Shown: positions 58,152-64,000 of the stretch, piece after piece | Numbering within the stretch: the stretch's first letter is position 1 | Layout: each line of letters opens with the position of its first letter | Notes under the pieces: generated by a model | What the model was told of the DNA's origin: nothing | Databases searched by the model: none | What the model saw: the letters and a program-made list of their open reading frames with translations, nothing else | Assembly: GCA_017893485.1 (NCBI GenBank) | Contig: JACEHZ010000589.1 | Coordinates: forward strand, 1,986,501 to 2,050,500 | Direction: 5' to 3' | DNA length: 64,000 nt | Source: Hemerocallis citrina | Taxonomy: Eukaryota; Streptophyta; Magnoliopsida; Asparagales; Asphodelaceae | Position numbers and translations under genes: made by a program

Positions 58152-58167
58152 AGGAGTGGGGGGCTCG
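58152..58167 (+). promoter_or_regulatory. Polypurine tract of the gag-only element
   Basis: AGGAGTGGGGGGCTCG directly before the 3' LTR. It is nearly identical to the tract of the surrounding Tat-type element at 42136. Confidence 0.88.
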
Positions 58168-58780
58168 TGATATGGCTAAAAATAGGATTAAATTGGGACC
58201 GTTCACATCGGACGCGAATCTCAAAGCTCAGGGGTAAAACGGTAATTTCACCTACTAGCGGGTCCGAAGCGGGTACTGGGTCTCCTTCTCACAGATCCAA
58301 TAACCCGCGAACGGATCCACTCCAACTGGGTATGGGTCCCGACCCAAGACAAACCCAGATCAGCAAGAGAAAAATCAGGGTTACTGATTTGACCAAATCA
58401 ACAGGCCTGATTTGCTCTCACTGGGAATTAAGGGATTACATTCCTAATCTGATTACGAGGATTTTATGCCTTATCAGATCACAGGATCACATTCCTAATC
58501 TGATCCCAACGGCGACTATAAATACCCCCCACCAACCACTGTTACAGGTTGATCAATACTTTTCAATAAAAAGCTCTTTCTTAATCATATCACTGGTGAC
58601 TGACAAGAGCGTCGGAGGGTGCGTCGCCGGGATCAAACCCGGTGTTTCGTACTTTCCTTGCAGGTGTACGGCGGGAGTCAGCAGCCCAACTCAGACGAAC
58701 AGGTTCGGATCTGCTATTCAGGTTTTTCACGAACTCACAAATTCTATCTGTTTACCCTCACACCGAAATCAGCGGTAACA
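58168..58780 (+). repeat. 3' LTR of the gag-only element
   Basis: 613 bp, TATAAAT at 58517-58523. It differs from the 5' LTR by about seven substitutions and one single-base gap. Confidence 0.95.
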
Positions 58781-58785
58781 GGGCT

Positions 58786-60288
58786 CTTGATTTCACCTCG
58801 TTTATCACACACACAAATTGTAACTCCTTATGAATAAAAATATTATCTTTCCAAGTTGTAGACCAAAATCCTAAAAATATTAACTACTCTATCCACGCAG
58901 TATAAAAATTATTCTCAACTAATTATTTGCTTATCCATCAAATTATTAATTGAAAATTTTTGGATTTCTTAATGGTCACGTCCTCCAATAACGGTATTTA
59001 ATTTTTATTAATCACAAATCACCAGTTCGGTCTCTTCATGATTTAAAAGATCATACAAATGTCTATCCACCAATTGTACGCATAAATAATAAAAATCAAA
59101 ACAAAACCAGGAAAAATAGAATAATAATAAGGAATTAAAATTGTGTTCTACAAAACTAGGCTACATCTTAGCCTCTATAAAAATAAATTTAGTTCATATT
59201 CAATTTGCAACTAACAAAAATTGTTTAGGATTGCATCATAAAAATTAGAGAAGAAGAGATACAAAAACTATAAAATTAACGCAAACCGAACTTCTAGAAC
59301 CGAGTCCAAGACTTTATCTCTCTTCTGTCTCTGTCTCAAAAGCCGAGCCTAGCCAAAACACTGAGTCAAAGCAAGACACGTCAGTAGGAAAAACACGCCG
59401 CCTCTTCTGTCTTGTCGCCACGTCACCGACCGACTCTGTCGCCCACAAAGCTGTCACCTCTGTCGCTGTCGCGTCGCTACGTCGACTCGCCAAAGGACGC
59501 ACGCCTGCTGCTTCTGCTTCGTTCGTAGTGCCACACAGGGATCCAACTTCATGTGTCAGCGCTGCTGCTGCCTTGCCTCGCAATCAGAAGCGCCACGTCA
59601 GCTAGAGACCCTACGTGCGCACGTCTGACTCGCCCTCTCTCCCTTTTGGATTTCGCCCACACGTGTTGCTGCAGCCAGAGAGAGAGAGAGAGCTCTGACT
59701 TCTCTCTCTTCTCTCTTTGTTTATTTTATTTTATTATTATTTTTTTTGATTAGCCGTCACCTCTTAAGAATTGTGCTCCAATCTTGGCATATATTTATAG
59801 GGAACGGGAAAAGAAATTAGGGTTTACGCTTTTACAGAAAACTCCCCTCCTTTTATTTATTTCCTTCCTTCTGTAATCAGATATTTATTTCTTTCTCCTT
59901 TCTTCTTCTTTTTCCTTTTCTTGCAAGCACGTGCTACTGCATACACAAATTAAGACCAGTATTTAAGATTTAAGTAAAATAAAATAAATTAGTTTAAAAT
60001 TAATTAAACTAACTAAAAATCATATTAGCTCATTAAAATCCTTTTAAAATTATTTATCGCACTTTTACTCAACAAAATAATAAAAATTAATAAATCCATA
60101 GTTTTGCTTTGTTTGTTGATTTTTTTCACAAATCTTCACTTTTTGCATCAAAAATATTATTTCTTCAAAAATAATTAATTAATTGAAATCTTATAGAAAT
60201 AAGATGAATTATAAGCAATATCAATGAAAACAAGCAATTTTAATGGGTAAATGAGTACAAAATATTTGTATATAAATTAAACAAATCA
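58786..60288 (-). repeat. 5' LTR of the Athila-like element, outer fragment
   Basis: Continuation of 50644-50903, matching 45865-47363, with CTCTTGATTTCACCTCG directly after the GGGCT duplication. TATA on the minus strand at about 59785-59801. Ends ACAAATCA before GAAGTTC. Confidence 0.9.
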
Positions 60289-60547
60289 GAAGTTCTAGTA
60301 GCAAGAGGACCATCGAAGCCCCAGAGCAGAGGCTTCCCCCCACTCGTCCCACCGCCGAGCAGATGGTGGGGCAACAGTAGCTACAGCCCTTTGCCCCCGA
60401 TTGGTCGATTGTACAGGGGACTCCCTGCTCGAGGGTCCCGTGGCCATCGAGCTCGTCCGAAAAATTGCCACCGAGCGGGATCGGATGGCGCTGGCGGTGC
60501 AGACATCTGATCAGGCCTTCATGCGGTGGTCTCAGGCGCAGGTCTCG
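60289..60547 (+). pseudogene. Antisense gene, exon 2, second part
   Basis: The frame of 45384-45604 continues here (Ser/Lys then Pro/Glu-rich). It meets an in-frame TAG at 60378-60380 and a one-base loss in a G run near 60417. After that a new frame gives LLEGPVAIELVRKIATERDR and ALAVQTSDQAFMRWSQAQVS, the start of a helical region. It ends at a GT donor, 60548. Confidence 0.6.
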
Positions 60548-60615
60548 GTGAGTGTTCGAGACTTTGTATTTGGTTTGGGTTCTAGAAATTTTCTGACTCT
60601 TTCTTCCTCGGACAG
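60548..60615 (+). other. Intron 2 of the antisense gene
   Basis: 68 bp, GTGAGTGTTCG...TTCCTCGGACAG, with consensus donor and acceptor. Removing it joins two helical segments. Confidence 0.65.
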
Positions 60616-61032
60616 GCAATGCTTCACGGGCAGCACTTTCAGAAGTGCTTGGAGAAGGAAATCCTCGTCGAGAGGAGGAACGTGGAGAGGTATCTCCGCG
60701 AACTGAACAAGGCGACGGACGAGCTGAAGGAGGCGAAGAGCATGGAAGCCGTCCACGAGGCCCAGATGGCCTCGATCTTCGACCACCACAAGAAGGATGT
60801 GGATTGCCTTGAGCAGAAGATTCTGGACGAAGTGGAGAAGGGGCGGAAGGCCCTGGAGCACATGGAGATTACCCTGGCGGATGCCCTGATCCTAGCGCAG
60901 GACGAGGCCTACGACCGTGCCAAGGAGCATTTCCAGCGGATCTATCCGGATCAGAAGGTCGACCATCTCCACTTCAACTGGCAGCCGGACCTTCTGCCAA
61001 CTCCTGGTGGCGAGGAGATGGGGGGCGACTAG
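60616..61032 (+). CDS. Antisense gene, last exon: coiled-coil region
   Basis: About 138 codons, open to TAG at 61030-61032. It is a long heptad-rich coiled coil (LHGQHFQKCLEKEILVER through EVEKGRKALEHMEITLAD) followed by DEAYDRAKEHFQRIYPDQKV and a short acidic end. This N-terminal Transposase_28-like plus C-terminal coiled-coil layout is typical of such plant repeat-encoded proteins. Codon use and helix periodicity look conserved, unlike the broken upstream exon. Function unknown. Confidence 0.65.
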   Translation, partial: AMLHGQHFQKCLEKEILVERRNVERYLRELNKATDELKEAKSMEAVHEAQMASIFDHHKKDVDCLEQKILDEVEKGRKALEHMEITLADALILAQDEAYDRAKEHFQRIYPDQKVDHLHFNWQPDLLPTPGGEEMGGD

Positions 61033-61239
61033 GATGACGAAGAGGTTCCACCCCCCCCTCAAGCATAGCTTAGACTTATTCTTTTTTTTTTGATTGTATA
61101 TGCCTCGAGCGGACTGGCCACCGTATTTTTATAGCACAATTTTTGAACGTAATGAAAGATACTTTTTGGCAGAGGCTTCGTGACTTGCACAATTTTTAGT
61201 CGCTTTTGTGATTAGTTGTTTCTCTCATCTTTTTGATAG
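61033..61239. other. Spacer or intron between antisense ORFs
   Basis: Contains a T-run near 61081 and AATGAAAG near 61150. It ends with a pyrimidine-rich CTCATCTTTTTGATAG acceptor-like site at 61239, so it may be an alternative intron plus 3' end. Confidence 0.4.
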
Positions 61240-61755
61240 ACGCACGAGGTCTTGACTACCGACCCTGTTTCTGCCGAGGGTTCCCTGGTCCGAGTAGGGA
61301 AGGAGGCCATTGAGACGGCTCTGGCTCGCCAGCGGAAACAGGCTCGGGACCGAGCGGCCGCAGTGACTTATTTTGAGAACAAGTTTAGGGAGCTCGGTTT
61401 GGAGGTCGCTCGTCTGAAGAAAGCCATAGCCGACCGAGACTGGTGGGTAATCGAGACAAACTGGTCGATCTCGGATGCCTCGAGTGGGCGGTTGGCTTCG
61501 GAGTCTCTTCTTCGCGAGGTCGTTGTTGAGAAGGAGTTGGAGATCCGCCGGTTGAAACTGGTGTTAGGCGTTGGTTTGATCGAGGAGGCGAGCAATTCGG
61601 TGATAGGGCCCTCTCCGACCTTCTTATTAGAGGGGGCTCAGCCTAAAGATGCGGGGAGCTCAGTGGCGGGTGTGCCTTCCCAGGTCGGTCCGTCCGAGCG
61701 CGAGAAGGAAATCGAAGGGGGCGCTGAATTTGAGTTTCAAGCCGAGCATGAGTGA
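61240..61755 (+). CDS. Second antisense ORF or additional exon, coiled-coil protein
   Basis: An open frame from an AG acceptor-like site; no ATG at its beginning, so it is more likely an exon than a separate gene. It encodes a charged helical protein: ETALARQRKQARDRAAAV, FRELGLEVARLKKAIADR and LREVVVEKELEIRRLKLVLG, then a Gly/Ser/Glu-rich tail. No known domain. An AATAAA signal lies downstream at about 61811. Confidence 0.5.
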   Translation, partial: THEVLTTDPVSAEGSLVRVGKEAIETALARQRKQARDRAAAVTYFENKFRELGLEVARLKKAIADRDWWVIETNWSISDASSGRLASESLLREVVVEKELEIRRLKLVLGVGLIEEASNSVIGPSPTFLLEGAQPKDAGSSVAGVPSQVGPSEREKEIEGGAEFEFQAEHE

Positions 61756-62499
61756 TTTGTAAGCCTTCTATTATATTTGTGCCGCTGTTACCGGAGTGCG
61801 ATGAGTGATAATAAAAAGAATTTCGGACTCCTTTAACCTTTACAATTTCATTGATGATTGTGACCGGGCTCGGCCTTGCAGGGGATCGCCGCCGAGGGAG
61901 AAGGTCGTTGGTGTCCTTAGGTCGATGACGCCCAACTGGCGGCGTTTTTCCTTCCGTCACGCATTAATGGTGACGTTTCGCCTTCCCGGAACATTAATGG
62001 CAACATTTCGCCTTCCGCCATTTGGGCTTCCCAGGGGCAATAACTGCGCTTCTTGGGGGGGCTATATAACCCTCCCTCCTCCCACGTTGGTTGTCAGGAG
62101 TTGGAGTTAGCTTAACTGCCTCATGACCCGGGTGCCTGCCGAAGGCGGGCACCCCGACGTTGAAACTTTGGTCTGAGGGCTCCGGATTGACGGTGCACCA
62201 ATCACCCTCGAACAATTTGGGATTTTGGCCTTAGGGGCCATAAGACCCCGGGTTGTTCGTTGGTGAGTGGTGGTCCGATCAGTTGATTCGGAAGCTCAGA
62301 GGATCGGGAAGAGCCTTAGGTCGGTGGCCCCCCTGTCGCCCTCGAACAGTTCGGGGTTTTAGCTTTGGAAGGCTGCAAACCCTGAGTTGCTCGCGGGTGA
62401 GAGGGGGGTCAAATAACGACTCGAAGCTCGGGGCATTCGTTGAAGGCGAGCGCCCTAAACCTTAATGAAAATTTTGCTGAAGGGGTTGTGGTGGACGGT
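61756..62499. other. GC-rich spacer with a plus-strand TATA-like box
   Basis: A short repeat ATTAATGG(T/C)(G/A)AC(G/A)TTTCGCCTTCC occurs at 61965 and 61994. TATATAA at 62063-62069 is preceded by GGGGGGC and followed by CCCTCCCTCC, like a promoter, but no ORF follows. CCCTCGAACA-TT-(T/C)GGG segments recur at 62207 and 62339. Confidence 0.45.
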
Positions 62500-63640
62500 C
62501 GCCGCCGAGCATAATGGTGGACGGTACGGGTGTAGCTGGCGGTTGCCACCGGGCGCATGGGCTGATGGGCTTGAAGAAGCCCAAACCATGCTAGGGGCAG
62601 ATGGCAAGAGAAAACCGGTAATGGGTGTGGCTGAAGGTCGTCGTCGAGCGTAACGGTCGAGTGGCTTTTAAGAAAGCCTCAGCCATGCTCGGAGTCGATG
62701 ACGCACCCCCACACTTGTTCTTAGAAAGAAGGTACGGGTGTAGCTGGTGGTCACCGCCTTGTGCGTAGGTTGATGGGCTTGAAGAGGCCCAAACCATGCT
62801 AGGGACAGATACTGAGCCCCCACACCGGGGAGAAAGCCAGTAATGGGCGTGGCTGAAGGTCGTCATCGAGCGTAACGGTTGAGTGGCTTTGAAGAAAGCC
62901 TTGGGCTTGCTCGGGGTCGACGACAAGCCCCCACACTTGGTCTCAGGAAGGCGGTATGGGTGTAGCTAGCGGTCGCTTCCTTGTGCATAGGTTGATGGGC
63001 TTGGAGAGGCCCAAACCATGCTAGTGACAGATGCCGAGCTCCCACACCGGGGAGAAAGCCAGTAATGGGCGTGGCGGAAGGTCGTCGTTGAGTGTAACGG
63101 TCGAGTGGCTTTGAAGAAAGCCTCGGGCTTGCTCGGGGTCGACGACGAGCCCCCACACTTGTTCTCAGGAAGGCGGTATGGGTGTAGCTAGCGGTCACTT
63201 CCTTGTGCATAGGTTGATGGGCTTGAAGAGGCCCAAACCATGCTAGGGGCAAATACCGAGCCCCCACACCGAGGAGAAAATCGGTAATGGGCGTGGCTGA
63301 AGGTCGTTGCCGAGCATAACGGTCGAGTGGCTTTGAAGAAAGCCTCGGCCTTGCTCGGGGCCGACGACGAGCCCCCACACTTGTTCTCAGGAAGGCGGTA
63401 CGGGTGTAGCTGGCGGTCGCCGCCTTGTGCATAGGTTGATGGGCTTGAAGAGGCCCAAACCATGCTAGGGGCAGATGCCGAGCCTCCACACCAGGAAGAA
63501 AGCTGGTAATGGGCATGGCTGAAGGTCGTTGCCGAGCGTAACGGTCGAGTGGCTTTGAAGAAAGCCTCGACCTTGCTCGGGGTCGACGACGAGTCCCCAC
63601 ACTTGTTCTCAGGAAGGCGGTATGGGTGTAGTCGAGTGCT
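62500..63640. repeat. 222-bp tandem array, about five copies
   Basis: GGTAATGGG-type register points fall at 62615, 62837, 63059, 63281 and 63503, exactly 222 bp apart. Each unit has GTAACGGTCGAGTGGCTTTG, AGAAAGCC, CGACGAGCCCCCACACTTG, GGTGTAGCT and GGGCTTGAAGAGGCCCAAAC. The leftmost copy is partial. 222 is a multiple of three, so minus-strand ORFs of about 245 codons run through the array. Confidence 0.95.
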
Positions 63641-63925
63641 GAGCCGTAAGCTTGTAATGGAAGCTAATCTGGCTCGTAATTCTGTCCGCACCGAGCCGTA
63701 AGCTTGTAAGGGAAGCTTTTCTGGCTCGCGATGCTATCCGAGCGCCGAGCCGTAAGCTTGTAAGGGAAGCTTTTCTGGCTCGCGATGCTATCCAAACGCC
63801 GGGCCGTAAGCTTGTAAGGGAAGCTTTTATGGCCTGCGATGCTATCCGAATGCCGGGCCGTAAGCTTATAAGGGAAGCTTTTATGGCTCGCGATGCTAAC
63901 CGCGCACCGAGCCCGAGTCATGTTT
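63641..63925. repeat. 54-bp tandem array, about five copies
   Basis: GAGCCGTAAGCTTGTAAGGG starts near 63641, 63693, 63747, 63801 and 63855, with CTGGCTCGCGATGCTATCCG and AGCGCC completing the unit. The GGCTCGCGATGC-ATCCGAGC-CCGAGCC core matches the array at 42771-43700. Confidence 0.93.
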
Positions 63926-64000
63926 TTTAATGAGAATCAGTACGAAGCCATAAACTTGTTTTAAGAAAGCTGGCATATTTACAATATATTTAAACTTTAC
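63926..64000. other. Window edge, inside the Tat-type element
   Basis: Diverged end of the 54-bp array, then AT-rich sequence. The expected gag, pol and 5' LTR of the minus-strand element lie beyond the window. Confidence 0.4.

Larger units (their letters stand above)
50904..58780 (+). mobile_element. Gag-only retrotransposon with internal tandem arrays (Tat-like, non-autonomous)
   Basis: 7877 bp, LTRs 50904-51517 and 58168-58780, TGATATGG...CGGTAACA, perfect GGGCT duplication (50899-50903 and 58781-58785). A PBS (TGGCACCGTCTGTGGGAA) follows the left LTR and a PPT (AGGAGTGGGGGGCTCG) precedes the right one. Only gag is encoded. The 4.8 kb where pol should be consists of two tandem arrays, a large duplication, GAGCTC-rich sequence and an AT-rich tail. 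By eye the LTRs differ at about eight positions, roughly 1.3%, so insertion was recent. Its PPT and LTR start resemble the Tat-type element it is nested in. Confidence 0.93.
45605..60288 (-). mobile_element. Gag-only Athila-like retrotransposon, minus strand, containing a nested element
   Basis: LTRs at 45605-47363 and at 50644-50903 plus 58786-60288 (the latter split). GAAGTTC flanks both sides (45597-45603 and 60289-60295), covering the target duplication, though the exact 5 bp are ambiguous. The primer-binding site matches Asp-tRNA with two mismatches. The PPT (AGTTTGGGGGTA, minus) at 47364-47376 fits Athila-type elements. Only gag is present, broken by frame changes; there is no protease, RT or integrase. 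Size without the nested element is about 6.8 kb. Confidence 0.85.

Noticed and set aside
62863..63600. 245-codon minus-strand repeat protein
   Set aside because: It is the 222-bp array read through; no non-repeat protein sequence is attached.

Overview
The window is repeat-dominated nuclear DNA from a flowering plant. It holds Ty3/gypsy retrotransposons primed by initiator-Met or Asp tRNAs, a Mutator-like element with a plant-type MURA transposase, a Tourist/Harbinger element with TTA target duplication, Helitron ends (TC...CTAG), a CACTA element and a GRF zinc-finger gene. I found no intact host gene, no rRNA or tRNA gene and no CRISPR array. The species cannot be named from this sequence.

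Layout. (1) 1-1025: AT-rich flank with a 527-bp mini-Helitron. (2) About 1026-16527: a large degenerate Mutator-like element (MULE). Its left terminal inverted repeat is split by a 1051-bp Harbinger-type element. It carries a GRF zinc-finger ORF near the left end and a broken MURA transposase (minus strand) near the right end. A coding-less LTR element (3861-12155, minus strand) sits between the two genes. (3) 16528-19114: two small MULE-like fold-back elements and a 241-bp mini-Helitron. (4) 19115-35375: a complete minus-strand chromovirus-type Ty3/gypsy element with 2855-bp LTRs and an ATTGG target duplication. Its pol is damaged, and its integrase is split by a 5321-bp solo LTR (CTTAG duplication). 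(5) 35376-39009: unassigned AT-rich DNA with a perfect 22-bp-stem palindrome, a tandem repeat and a 411-bp CACTA element. (6) 39010 to beyond 64000: a minus-strand element of the Tat type. Its 3' LTR (39010-42135) is split by a 2549-bp solo LTR. Its interior carries tandem arrays and a gene in the opposite (+) orientation, with its own TATA box and GT-AG introns (44005-61032, plus a further ORF or exon to 61755).

That antisense gene is interrupted in exon 2 by a gag-only Athila-like element (45605-60288). The right LTR of that element is in turn interrupted by a complete gag-only element (50904-58780, GGGCT duplication) filled with tandem arrays. The insertion order can be read from the nesting: Tat-type host element first, then the Athila-like element, then the gag-only element.

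Most interesting: (a) paired GTCGAC palindromes with starts 19-22 bp apart, six pairs in each of two otherwise different LTRs; (b) the intron-containing antisense gene with its own promoter inside a retrotransposon; (c) a 7.9-kb element that keeps gag, PBS, PPT and LTRs but has replaced pol by about 4.8 kb of arrays and duplications; (d) a GRF zinc-finger gene inside a MULE. All work is by eye. LTR and target-duplication boundaries are exact where a duplication is given; other boundaries are approximate.
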